Below, piece after piece: positions 23,332 through 30,494 of a DNA stretch of 36,813 bases. The notes beneath the pieces were generated by a model. The model made no database searches and was not told the DNA's origin. It saw nothing but the letters and a program-made list of their open reading frames with translations. Location: the NCBI GenBank assembly GCA_033764095.1, contig JANRJF010000405.1:1-36813 (forward strand), in the 5' to 3' direction. Numbering within the stretch: the stretch's first letter is position 1; each line of letters begins with the position of its first letter. The translations under genes were made by a program, and so were the position numbers. The DNA is from JBDTMT01 sp033764095 (GTDB lineage: Bacteria; Desulfobacterota; Binatia; HRBIN30; CADEER01).

Positions 23332-24210
23332 ATGGAGCTCGACCTCACCGTCTACGCCATCCCCGCCTTCTTCGTGCTGATGCTCGTCGAGGGTGTCGCC
23401 GTCGCGCGCCTCGGCCGGCGCGGCTACGAGCGGCGCGACACCGCCGCCAGCCTGACGATGGGCGTCGGCAACGTGGCGCTCGACCTGGTGATGAAGGGCG
23501 TGCACTTTGCGCTGCTGGCGGCAGTGGCGAGTTGGGCGCCGTGGCACCTGACGCCGTCGTGGGCGAGCTGGGCGCTGCTGCTGGTGCTCGCCGACCTGGT
23601 CTACTACTGGTTCCACCGCCTGCATCACGAGGTGCGCGTGCTGTGGGCGGCCCACGTCAACCACCACTCCAGCGAGCGCTACAACCTCTCGACCGCGCTG
23701 CGCCAGTCGTGGACGACGCCGTTCACCAGCCTACTCTTCTGGTGGCCGCTGGCGCTGCTCGGCTTCCCGCCGGCGATGATTCTGGCGGCGATCGCGATCA
23801 ACACGCTCTACCAGTTCTGGATCCACACCGAGACCATCGACCGCATCGGCTGGCTGGAGCAGGTGCTCAACACCGCCTCGCACCACCGCGTCCACCACGG
23901 CGCCAACCCCGAGTATCTCGACCGCAACCACGCCGGCATGTTCATCGTCTGGGACAAGCTGTTCGGCACCTTCACGCCGGAGCGCGCGCCGGTGCGCTAC
24001 GGCCTCACGCACAACCTCGACAGCTTCAACCCGCTGGTCATCGCCAGCCACGAATGGCTGGCGATCGCGCGCGATCTGCGCCGCGCCACCACCTGGCGCG
24101 AGCGGCTCGGCTACGTCTTCGGCCCGCCGGGCTGGAGCCCCGACGGCACGCAGCAGACCAGCCGCGCGTTGCGCGCGGCGGCGGCGGCGCAGGCATCGGC
24201 GGCGCAGTAG
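23332..24210 (+). CDS. Sterol desaturase/fatty acid hydroxylase-family membrane di-iron enzyme
   Basis: This 292-aa integral membrane oxygenase has the eight-His signature of the family: HRLHHE (95-100), HVNHHS (108-113) and HHRVHHG (184-190), plus an extra His in FWIHTETID (162-170). Four to five hydrophobic segments surround these motifs (about 8-25, 45-70, 78-94, 130-165). The reaction is O2-dependent hydroxylation or desaturation of a lipid, sterol, carotenoid or hopanoid-like substrate at the membrane; the exact substrate is unknown. The ATG at 23332 is preceded by GAAGGA, and it sits 15 bp after the tetR stop, so it is co-transcribed. The C-terminal tail is Ala-rich and probably disordered. 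Confidence 0.93.
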   Translation: MELDLTVYAIPAFFVLMLVEGVAVARLGRRGYERRDTAASLTMGVGNVALDLVMKGVHFALLAAVASWAPWHLTPSWASWALLLVLADLVYYWFHRLHHEVRVLWAAHVNHHSSERYNLSTALRQSWTTPFTSLLFWWPLALLGFPPAMILAAIAINTLYQFWIHTETIDRIGWLEQVLNTASHHRVHHGANPEYLDRNHAGMFIVWDKLFGTFTPERAPVRYGLTHNLDSFNPLVIASHEWLAIARDLRRATTWRERLGYVFGPPGWSPDGTQQTSRALRAAAAAQASAAQ

Positions 24211-24212
24211 CG

Positions 24213-24250
24213 AGAAAAGAAACGGGGCGGTGGCTCACGCCACCGCCCCG
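24213..24250 (-). terminator. Intrinsic terminator for the Cys-rich protein gene
   Basis: This is a perfect 12-bp GC stem (24223-24234 with 24239-24250) with a TCAC/GTGA loop. Read on the minus strand it is followed by TTTCTTTTCT. It lies about 40 bp after the stop codon of the minus-strand gene 24291-25232 and just after the stop of the convergent hydroxylase gene. The plus-strand side has no T-tract. Confidence 0.85.
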
Positions 24251-24290
24251 CGGTGTTGCCCTGGCGCGTCAGACGCGCCGGTCGATCAGA

Positions 24291-25232
24291 TCACGGGCAG
24301 GTGCAGTCCGTCGCGCACGAGCCCGGGCAGGCCGCGTCCGAAGTGCCGTCGCACTCCTCGGCGCCCGCGCGGAGGTTGTCGCCGCAGGTGCCGCACGGCG
24401 TGGCGTCGTCCGCGCCAGTCGGATCGAAGCGATTGAACAGGCCGGCGGTCGCATCGTTGACCGCCGTCTTGAGCAGCGGCAGCACCACGGCGACGACGTT
24501 GGCGTCGGGAATCGCCGCCTTGGTCAGCGCCGCGCTGGCGCACGTCGCGAACGCCGGATCGACGCCCGGCTTGTCGACCTGGCACTCGTTGCCGTTGGTG
24601 AGACCGCCGTTGCCGATCTTCGCCTTCACGTCGAGCTCGCACTTCTGCTCGCACTTGAAGAGGCCCTGGGCGTACTTGCTCAGCGCCTTGGCGTTGTCCT
24701 CGGCGCAGTCGATGCGCGCCTGATCGGTGTTCGCGCCGCCCAGCGTGATGCCACAGGCGAGATCGATGCCGCCGGACAGCAGGCCGAGCTGCGCCTTCGC
24801 CGAGCCGGTCCCGGTTCCGGTCACCGTCGCCTGCCAGGCCGCCATCGTCGCGCAGGGCTGCGCACCGGGCGCGCCGGTGTTGCAGTCACCCGGGCAGCCG
24901 ATACCCATGTAGTCGGTGCCCTTCTTGCTCAGGTTGATCTTGGTGTCGCACTTCTGGATTGCCGCGACGAACTTCGGCTGGACCTTGCCGCTCGGATCCG
25001 CAAACGAGATCGCCCCGGTCGCCAGGTCGCACTCGGGACCCGAGTTGGCGCCCTTCTTCTCGCAGCCGGTTGCCGCCTTCACCAGGCAGAAGGTGTACTT
25101 CGACACCTGCTTGGCGATGTCGGCGCGCAGCTTGTAGTTCGTCTTGTCGACCGCCGGGTCGATGACGTGCGCGAACGCGCCCGAGGCGAGCAGCAACAGC
25201 GCCGCGGCCAGACCGAGAACTCGAACTCTCAT
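24291..25232 (-). CDS. Exported Cys-rich protein with C-terminal CGD/ECDG module
   Basis: This 313-aa secreted protein has signal peptide MRVRVLGLAAALLLLASGAFA. The mature part is Lys- and Cys-rich (for example FCLVKAATGCEKKG, ALSKYAQGLFKCEQKCELD) and ends with a compact Cys-rich module of the DUF4215-like type, beginning CGTCGDNLRAGAEECDG and ending ATDCTCP. Such tails are frequent in exported proteins of Myxococcota and Binatia-like genomes (recall). No catalytic motif was recognised. The start ATG at 25232 has an outstanding GGGGGGAAG ribosome binding site, and a -10-like TATCAT lies at 25263-25258. An intrinsic terminator follows at 24213-24250, so this is a single-gene transcript that is probably well expressed. 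Confidence 0.82.
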   Translation of the reverse strand: MRVRVLGLAAALLLLASGAFAHVIDPAVDKTNYKLRADIAKQVSKYTFCLVKAATGCEKKGANSGPECDLATGAISFADPSGKVQPKFVAAIQKCDTKINLSKKGTDYMGIGCPGDCNTGAPGAQPCATMAAWQATVTGTGTGSAKAQLGLLSGGIDLACGITLGGANTDQARIDCAEDNAKALSKYAQGLFKCEQKCELDVKAKIGNGGLTNGNECQVDKPGVDPAFATCASAALTKAAIPDANVVAVVLPLLKTAVNDATAGLFNRFDPTGADDATPCGTCGDNLRAGAEECDGTSDAACPGSCATDCTCP

Positions 25233-25483
25233 ACTTCCCCCCTCTTGCTGTGGTTGAATGATAGGACGCGACGACAGCAGAAACGCGAGCCGCAACGAAC
25301 TGCCCGCCCCGACCCGCTCGCTCCCCCTGCCAGTACCGTACAGTGATGCCTTTTGCGCGAGCCTTACTGCACCGCCAACAGTTGAATCAAGGAGAAAACT
25401 GGCTGTCGCGCGGTCGCTGCGGCGCGCCTCATCCGAACAGGTAACTGCGCGCGGCGGCGATGATTGCCGCCGCCGGAATGGGC
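25233..25483. other. Gap: upstream region of the Cys-rich gene and 3' end of the lgt-like gene
   Basis: The sequence is less GC-rich near 25255-25265 and 25335-25400 than its surroundings and probably contains the promoter of the gene at 24291-25232. TATCAT (-10-like) is seen on the minus strand with no clear -35. No separate gene is supported. Confidence 0.35.
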
Positions 25484-26326
25484 TCAGCGCGGGGCGGCGA
25501 GCGACGCCGCGTGGGGGGAGCGGGGCGACGCGGATCGGCGGTGGGCGATCGCGCCGGCGAGCAGCGCGAGACTGGCGGCGGCGGTCATCGCCAACGCGGT
25601 CCAGGTGAGCTGCGGGAGAGCGCCCCAGTAGACGCGCATGCCGATGTCGGCGCGCAGCACCTCCAGGCCGGCGGTGCTGGCGGAGAACAGCAGCAGGGCC
25701 AGCAGCGCCACCTGGCCGTCCCAGCGCTTGTGGGCCGAGAGCCACCAGGAGACCGCCAGCACGCCGAGGGCGGCGGCGATGAAGTAGAGTTGCAGCGGGT
25801 GGACCGCCAGCGACTGCGTCGCGGCGGCGCCGATCCAGCCCTGCTGGAGGTGGAACTCATAGGCCGGCGCGCCGGGCGGGAAGTGGATGCCGTGCTCGGG
25901 GGGGCACTGGGCACCGAAGCAGCAGCCCTGCAGGAAGCAGCCGAGCCGCGCCACCGCGACGCCGAATGCGACGGTCGGCGCGGTCGCGTCGGCAAAGCGC
26001 CCGAGCGGCAGGCCGTAGCGCCGCGTCACCCAGGGCAGGATCAGCACCAGGGCGATGATGCCGCCGCCGATGTGGAAGCCTCCCCAGGGCAGCAGCGCCT
26101 CGACGACGCGGCCGCGGTAGGCGGCGCCGTAGTTGAGCAGGAAGTGCAGGCGGGCGCCGACGATCACCGCCGCCGCCATCCAGAGCAGCGCGCGGCGCAC
26201 CGCCGCTGCCGGCAGGCCGGCGAGGCGCGCCGCCCAGCGCGGGCCGACGAGCAGCGCCAGGACGATCGCCAGGGCGATGCAGGCGTCAGCCGGGCGAACC
26301 GGCAGGTCGAGCAGTGCGGCGAACAT
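25484..26326 (-). CDS. Lgt-family (prolipoprotein diacylglyceryl transferase-like) membrane protein
   Basis: This 280-aa polytopic membrane protein has about seven hydrophobic segments and the Lgt landmarks: GGFHIGGG (82-89; FHGG in E. coli Lgt), then a signature that reads RLGCFLQGCCFG (127-138) instead of the usual R-x-G-N-F-x-N-G-E, and HPLQLYFI. Lgt transfers diacylglycerol to the lipobox Cys of prelipoproteins. The replacement of the Asn/Glu residues by cysteines marks a divergent subfamily, so activity on lipoproteins is uncertain. The ATG at 26326 begins MFAALLDLPVRP. It stands between two genes for exported Cys-rich proteins on the same strand, 66 bp after the upstream one. Confidence 0.8.
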   Translation of the reverse strand: MFAALLDLPVRPADACIALAIVLALLVGPRWAARLAGLPAAAVRRALLWMAAAVIVGARLHFLLNYGAAYRGRVVEALLPWGGFHIGGGIIALVLILPWVTRRYGLPLGRFADATAPTVAFGVAVARLGCFLQGCCFGAQCPPEHGIHFPPGAPAYEFHLQQGWIGAAATQSLAVHPLQLYFIAAALGVLAVSWWLSAHKRWDGQVALLALLLFSASTAGLEVLRADIGMRVYWGALPQLTWTALAMTAAASLALLAGAIAHRRSASPRSPHAASLAAPR

Positions 26327-26392
26327 CGCGTCCCCCCAACCGGCAGACCGACGGGCGCGCGCGCCCTGCGGCGCGCGCCCGTCGCGTCGCGC

Positions 26393-27478
26393 TCACGGAC
26401 ACCCGCAGGTGCTGTTCGGACCGGTGTCGGCGCAGGAGTTGTCGCCGCACAGCAGGCAGTGGTTGCCGGTCAGGCAGCCGGTGTTGTTCACGCAGTTGCC
26501 GTTGAAATCGCAGGTGGTGCCGGTGGTGCAGGCGTTGGCGTCGGTGCACGGCTGACCGGCGAGCGCCGAGTTGATGACGATGTTCTCGCAGCTGTGCGTG
26601 GTGGTGCAGCGGCCGGTGCGGCAGTCGGAGGGATCGTCGCACTGCCCGGAGACCGCGACGTACTCGATCTTGCATTTGGCGACGCCGTTGCAGCGCTTCA
26701 CCTTGCAGTCGAAGTCGTTGTCGTCGCAGCTGGTGTCCGGCGCCACCGGCACCGCCGTACAGTCGTTCGAGCCGGCATTGCACTTCCACTCCTTGCACTC
26801 GGGCAGGTTGCCGGTGCAGGTCTTGGTGAACGGCGCCGTCGCCGGCGGCACGCAATCGCCGTTGGCGTCGCAGCTCTTGATCGTGCAGGTCGCGCCGGAG
26901 GCGCTGCTGCAGTCGTACCCGGCGCTGCGGTTGCGCACCAGGCATTCGAAGTCGTTGATCCCGCTGCCGGTGCGATTGCAGTAGTTCTCCCTGCACTCGC
27001 CGAAGTCGTAGGTCGGGTTGCGGTCGGGCGAGGCACAGCGGTCCTCGTACTGGTCGGGTGCCGAGGTGCCGTCGTTGATGGCGTCGCAGTTCTGATTGCG
27101 GCACTCGCCGATGGCGCACTGATCGCCGGTGCTGCCGTTGTGGTTCAGACAGGTCGGGTTGCCGTCGACCGACTGCCAGTTGCCCTGGTTGTTGGCCGCG
27201 CAGACGCGCGCGCCGCCGACGTCCTTGCAGTGCCCCTGCTGGCAGGTGTTGTCCTCGTTGATGCACTCGGCGGCGGTGCCGGTGCCGGCCGGGATCAGCG
27301 TGCAGTCGGGCGCACAGCAGCCCAGCACCGCACCCGGCACCCACGGATGCGGGACCGGATCGCATTCGCGCGCCGACGGCGGATCGCAGGCGGCGCGCGC
27401 CGTACCGAGCGCGACGCCCCACGCCAGCCCGGCGATGATCAACACGCGGAGACACCTCGAAGAGCTGCGACGAGTCAT
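26393..27478 (-). CDS. Exported protein with 43 cysteines in the mature chain
   Basis: This 361-aa protein has signal peptide MTRRSSSRCLRVLIIAGLAW followed by GVALGTARA, cleaved before ACDPP. The mature part contains 43 Cys in about 330 residues, arranged in irregular 30-40 residue units with C-x(3-5)-C and x-CDxNGxC themes (for example KSCDANGDC, TCDFNGNC, KRCNGVAKC). It ends CGDNSCADTGPNSTCGCP, resembling the tail of the 24291-25232 protein. It resembles the Cys-rich extracellular proteins found in Myxococcota and Binatia-like genomes; no enzyme motif is visible. The start ATG at 27478 has GGGGGGGAG upstream, matching the strong site of the other Cys-rich gene. The Lgt-like gene follows 66 bp downstream. 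Surface or matrix structure is a reasonable but unproven role. Confidence 0.8.
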   Translation of the reverse strand: MTRRSSSRCLRVLIIAGLAWGVALGTARAACDPPSARECDPVPHPWVPGAVLGCCAPDCTLIPAGTGTAAECINEDNTCQQGHCKDVGGARVCAANNQGNWQSVDGNPTCLNHNGSTGDQCAIGECRNQNCDAINDGTSAPDQYEDRCASPDRNPTYDFGECRENYCNRTGSGINDFECLVRNRSAGYDCSSASGATCTIKSCDANGDCVPPATAPFTKTCTGNLPECKEWKCNAGSNDCTAVPVAPDTSCDDNDFDCKVKRCNGVAKCKIEYVAVSGQCDDPSDCRTGRCTTTHSCENIVINSALAGQPCTDANACTTGTTCDFNGNCVNNTGCLTGNHCLLCGDNSCADTGPNSTCGCP

Positions 27479-27907
27479 GCCCTACTCCCCCCCTTGGTTG
27501 CGGTTGCGGTTGCGGTGGTGGCCGCGCGCGGCGACCGGCTCGCGAATCCCTGTGCGGCGAAACCACGCGGTGCGCGCCGCGGTCAACGCGCTTTTCGGCC
27601 GCGCCGCATGCATTCCGGCATGCATGCGCGGCAGTCATTCGAAGCGCCGGGCGCTTGTGCGAGAAGGCCTGCGCGGCGGGGGCGGCATGCATGCACGGCA
27701 GTCAGTTTTCGCGTTGTCGGGCGCACCGCGGCGTGCGAATCAGGCGCCGGCAGAGCAATTCCCCCGACCGCGTCGACTCCCCCATGCCGGCGCGGTACAC
27801 CGGCGCGGCGGCGCCGGAGCATCCGCGGTCCGTTCCCCGGTCGCCGCTCCGGCCCGCCGCGACGGCCCGGCCTTGCGGCTCGCCGCGGCGCCCGGCATGA
27901 GAGCGGC
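27479..27907. other. 429-bp gap with direct repeats and tandem GGTTGCG
   Basis: No gene is supported. It contains a GGTTGCG triplet repeat at about 27495-27516. It also contains a 21-bp direct repeat with one mismatch (27617-27637 and 27684-27704, core GGCATGCATGC-R-CGGCAGTCA) 67 bp apart; a third GCATGCAT half is at about 27606-27613. GCATGC/ATGCAT are self-complementary, so these could be paired protein-binding sites upstream of the Cys-rich gene. Confidence 0.5.
27617..27704. repeat. Direct repeat pair GGCATGCATGC(G/A)CGGCAGTCA
   Basis: Two copies (27617-27637, 27684-27704) differ at one base and are 67 bp apart start to start. Each holds the palindrome GCATGC/ATGCAT. They lie about 140-225 bp upstream of the minus-strand Cys-rich gene and 200-290 bp upstream of the plus-strand gene at 27908. 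Confidence 0.7.
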
Positions 27908-28216
27908 GTGGCGAACAAGACGCACGCCTGGATCTACGACACCGTCGGCACGCACGACGGCTGGCTGGAGATTCGCGAGGAGGACGGCGAGTTGCGGCCG
28001 GCGGACGTGGCGTGGAAGCGGATCGCGTCGTTTCCCGCCGAGCCCGAGGCGGGACGGCCGACGCGCCTGGTGCTGTGGGCGGATCAGCGCGACAAGTACA
28101 TCGCCCGGCTCGACATCGGCGAGGTGCAGCGCTGGGTGATCTGCGAGCAACTGCCGGCGCTGCTGCGCGCGCTGCCGTCGTTCGAGGCGCTGTTTCGGCT
28201 TGGCGGCGGCCGCTGA
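27908..28216 (+). CDS. Small conserved-looking protein of unknown function
   Basis: This 102-aa cytosolic protein starts at GTG 27908 (M-ANKTHAWIYDTVGTHDGW) with GAGAG seven bases upstream; no ATG is available in frame. Composition is balanced, with many aromatic and charged residues (WLEIREEDGEL, RLVLWADQRDKYIARLD, EVQRWVICEQLP), unlike the Arg/Ala-rich shadow frames around it, so the coding call is solid. No family is recognised. It has no signal peptide or membrane segment. The gene precedes the small Cys-rich exported protein gene by 74 bp on the same strand and may share its transcript. Confidence 0.68.
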   Translation: MANKTHAWIYDTVGTHDGWLEIREEDGELRPADVAWKRIASFPAEPEAGRPTRLVLWADQRDKYIARLDIGEVQRWVICEQLPALLRALPSFEALFRLGGGR

Positions 28217-28290
28217 CCAGCGGCGGATCGCCGCTCGACAGACGGCGGCCGACACGGCACCATCACGGCCGCTGAAACGGAGGAGGGACG

Positions 28291-28593
28291 ATGAGGACGA
28301 TGCATCGCGTGGCGCAGCTGCTGGCGGTGGGGCTGCTCGGCCTGTGCGTGCTCGGCGCGCCGGGCGCCTGGGCCGACGACAGCGGCACCAAGATGGACCC
28401 GAAGATGACCCCCGCCACCGGCGAGCCGCCGGGGGCGGCGACCGGATGTTGCTGCCTGCCGAAGCTCGAGGTGGGCAGCTTCACCTGCGTCGGCAACACC
28501 ACCGAGTTCGACTGCAAGGCGCAGTGCGCCGAGCTGAAGGACGGCCGCAAGCCGTCCGACTGCACCTGGAAGGCGGGCAGCTGTCCGAAGTGA
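28291..28593 (+). CDS. Small exported Cys-rich protein
   Basis: This 100-aa protein has signal peptide MRTMHRVAQLLAVGLLGLCV and cleavage likely after GAPGAWA. The mature peptide of about 70 residues carries eight Cys: a triple GCCCLPKLE followed by FTC, FDC, AQC, SDC and GSC. That is enough for four disulfides, and the Cys are confined to the C-terminal 50 residues. The start ATG at 28291 has GGAGGAGGG directly upstream; a second in-frame ATG at 28300 is less well placed. It is probably periplasmic or extracellular. No family is recognised. It is near other Cys-rich exported genes on the opposite strand. Confidence 0.78.
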   Translation: MRTMHRVAQLLAVGLLGLCVLGAPGAWADDSGTKMDPKMTPATGEPPGAATGCCCLPKLEVGSFTCVGNTTEFDCKAQCAELKDGRKPSDCTWKAGSCPK

Positions 28594-28626
28594 GCGGCGG
28601 ATCCCGCGGCTGGGGCGCGACGCGCC

Positions 28627-29091
28627 TCAGCCGCGCTCGATGGTGAAGCGGCCGAACGAGAAGCCGAGATCGACGCCGCTGCCGGTGCCGGTGAGCTCCA
28701 GCGACACCGTGCCCTTGGTCATCACCTGCGCCGACTTCGACGTGCCGGCGCCGGCGTGCGCTTCGGCGACACCGTAGTCGCCGAACAGATCGTCGATCGC
28801 CGTCACCGGCGAGAACTTCCCGCGCCCGTCGGTGACCTTCGAGCGGCCGACGGTGAGCCCGCCGCCCTTGGTGGTGATCTTCACCGCCGCGGTCTGCCCG
28901 TTGTCGCAGGTGATCGTGCCGCTGCCGCTCGCCGTCTTGTAGAACGCCGACCAGCCGGCCAGATCGTAGCGGATCGTACAACTGATCGATGCCGCGGCGA
29001 CCGGCGCCGCGCTCAACGCCAGCCCCAGCAGCCCGAGCGCAGCGCCGCGCACCAGACCGCGCCCCCGTCCCGTCATGGTCAGGATGGCCAT
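28627..29091 (-). CDS. Exported protein of unknown function (about 120-residue beta-rich domain)
   Basis: This 154-aa protein has an N-terminal signal region (VRGAALGLLGLALSAAPVAAA) and a mature domain starting SISCTIRYDLAGW. Two Cys (SCTIRYD, TITCDNG) may form one disulfide. The remainder is Gly/Thr-rich and strand-like: KITTKGGGLTVGRSKVTDG, FGDYGVAEAHAGAG, GSGVDLGFSFGRFTIERG. The pattern vaguely recalls SYLF/EipA-type envelope proteins, but I cannot assign it. The ATG at 29091 is followed nine residues later by the basic part of the signal; a GTG or ATG further in (MTGRGRG) is possible. It is convergent with the small Cys-rich gene, 33 bp apart. Confidence 0.72.
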   Translation of the reverse strand: MAILTMTGRGRGLVRGAALGLLGLALSAAPVAAASISCTIRYDLAGWSAFYKTASGSGTITCDNGQTAAVKITTKGGGLTVGRSKVTDGRGKFSPVTAIDDLFGDYGVAEAHAGAGTSKSAQVMTKGTVSLELTGTGSGVDLGFSFGRFTIERG

Positions 29092-29130
29092 GCCTCAACT
29101 CACCACGTTGCGGCCGACTGCGAAAGCCCT

Positions 29131-29170
29131 GGTCGGCTGACAGCCATCCGCTGTCAGCCCTCAGCTGTTC
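29131..29170. repeat. Palindromic element, word GGCTGACAGCC/GCTGTCAGCC
   Basis: GGTCGGCTGACAGCC (29131-29145) is followed after ATCC by GCTGTCAGCCCTCAGCTGTT (29150-29169). It lies between divergent genes. Words are shared with 19984-20130 and, more loosely, with 9013-9085. Confidence 0.6.
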
Positions 29171-29228
29171 CCCGAGCGCGCGAGGAAATCGCTCGCACCA
29201 GACTTCGCCCGCCGTCACAATCTGGTGC

Positions 29229-29540
29229 ATGGCTCGACTGCTGCGCTGCTTGGCGTTGGCGGGCGCCGTCGCCCTGGCGGGCTGCGGCGACGGCGTGTTC
29301 ATCATCAGCGTGAACAGCGGCACCATCATCGGCGCGCCGCACTGCCAGGGCAGCGGCGGCCAGTTCGATTTCGTCAACAGCGGCGGGCTGCGGGTGTTGG
29401 TGGTGATCACCAGCACGACCCGCATCTTCGTCTCCAGCGGTACCGGTACCTGCCGCGATCTCTTCGCCGGCCAGGCGGTGGAGGTCAGCGGCCGACAGAG
29501 CGGCGAACGCATCGTCGCCAGCCAGGTGACGGTGAACTGA
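29229..29540 (+). CDS. Small lipoprotein with DUF5666-like domain
   Basis: This 103-aa predicted lipoprotein has signal MARLLRCLALAGAVALAGC with lipobox LAGC and acylation at Cys19. The mature part ends with a small beta-domain, LRVLVVITSTTRIFVSSGTG, DLFAGQAVEVSGRQ and GERIVASQVTVN, resembling the OB-like DUF5666 repeat (T-x-F/I, G-x-x-V-E-V-x-G, A-x-x-V). It also has two additional Cys (PHCQG, GTCRD). Envelope-located; function unknown. The ATG at 29229 has no good Shine-Dalgarno (upstream TCACAATCTGGTGC), so initiation may be weak or leaderless. It ends 4 bp before the stop of the convergent membrane-protein gene. Confidence 0.75.
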   Translation: MARLLRCLALAGAVALAGCGDGVFIISVNSGTIIGAPHCQGSGGQFDFVNSGGLRVLVVITSTTRIFVSSGTGTCRDLFAGQAVEVSGRQSGERIVASQVTVN

Positions 29541-29544
29541 AGAA

Positions 29545-30198
29545 TCAGCCGCCGAGGCGGATGGTGATCGCCACCATCAGCATGCCGAGCAGCGTCAGCG
29601 CGACTGCCGCCAACCAGGGGCGGCCGCCGACCGTCCGGCCCCACCAGTGCCCGAGCAGGAACAGCATCAGCAGTGCGATGCCGTTCGACAGCCGCGCCGC
29701 CAGCTCGTCGTTCGCGACGACCAGGAACGGCACCAGGATCGGCAGCGTCGCGACGACGATGCTCAACGCCACCGCCGCGGCGCCGAGCAGATCCGCGCTG
29801 CGGACCCGCGCCGGCGGCAGCTCGGATCGGCGCGCCGCGCCGAGCACGTGGTGATAGATCGCCGCGCGTTCCGCGTCGCTCAGCAGCGGCGCCATCCAGT
29901 CGCCGAGCTCCGCGTCGATCAGTCGCAGCGCCGCCGCCTGGCTCGGCGCCGCGCGCACCTCGCGCCCCAGACGCGTCCGCCGACCGCGCTCGAACAGCTC
30001 GGTGAGCGCATACATCACCCCGTCGACGATCGCCCAGGCGACGTTGCAGCCGAGGATGGCGAGGAACAGCGTGCGATTGTCCGCCGCCTCGTAGCCGAGC
30101 CGCGCCGCGCCGGTGAAGCCGAGCGCCATGATCAGGCCGAACAGCACCTCGCCGAGCCGGCTGGCGGGATCGAGATGGCGCTGGATAAAGCTGCGCAT
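29545..30198 (-). CDS. VIT1/CCC1-like integral membrane protein
   Basis: This 217-aa membrane protein is arranged as two N-terminal hydrophobic helices (LGEVLFGLIMALGFTGAARL about 13-33; FLAILGCNVAWAIVDGVMYA about 44-64), a polar helical insert (about 65-140, with many Arg and Glu), then three C-terminal helices (about 138-160, 170-186, 195-213). This 2+3 layout with a cytosolic insert is that of the vacuolar iron transporter VIT1/CCC1 family, which exports Fe or Mn by H+ exchange. The metal-binding residues are not clearly conserved, so transport is only a suggestion. The ATG at 30198 (MRSFIQRHLDPASRLGEV) is preferred to the 30219 frame start. Confidence 0.65.
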   Translation of the reverse strand: MRSFIQRHLDPASRLGEVLFGLIMALGFTGAARLGYEAADNRTLFLAILGCNVAWAIVDGVMYALTELFERGRRTRLGREVRAAPSQAAALRLIDAELGDWMAPLLSDAERAAIYHHVLGAARRSELPPARVRSADLLGAAAVALSIVVATLPILVPFLVVANDELAARLSNGIALLMLFLLGHWWGRTVGGRPWLAAVALTLLGMLMVAITIRLGG

Positions 30199-30494
30199 GG
30201 GCCGCGGAGCCAGTAGCACGACTCTCGACGCCGCGGCATGGGGAGCTTGTTTGGGCTCGGTCCGAGGGTCGGGGCCGGATCAACATTCCTGGCGCGCGGC
30301 CTGCGCTGATCACCGCGATTGATGACGCGCCCCCACTCGCGGGGCGATCAGAAGCGCAATTGATCCGCTCGAGCCGAGCCCGAGCCCCAGCCTGGGTCCG
30401 AGCCCGTCTGTGTCCGGCCCAATCGCGCACCGCCCTGCCAACGGCGCATCGACTTCTCACCCGATCCGCGGTACTCGCGGCGCGGAGGCGAAAG
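30199..30494. other. Divergent gap with GGCTCGG-word repeat
   Basis: Arms GGGCTCGGTCCGAGGGTCGGGG (about 30254-30275) and CTCGAGCCGAGCCCGAGCCC (30366-30385, continuing CAGCCTGGGTCCGAGCCCG) are inverted relative to each other, about 90 bp apart. A CGCCCC/GGGGCG stem lies near 30328-30346. This is the promoter region for the membrane protein gene and the patD operon; no clear -35/-10 pair was found and no gene is seen. Confidence 0.5.

Noticed and set aside
24223..24250. Hairpin considered as a terminator for the plus-strand hydroxylase gene
   Set aside because: The T-rich tract follows the stem only on the minus strand, so it was assigned to the minus-strand gene.
25460..28216. Plus-strand frame of about 900 codons across the Lgt-like and 43-Cys genes
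   Set aside because: Only its last 102 codons (from 27908) have normal protein composition; the rest is Gly/Ala/Val/Arg shadow of minus-strand genes.
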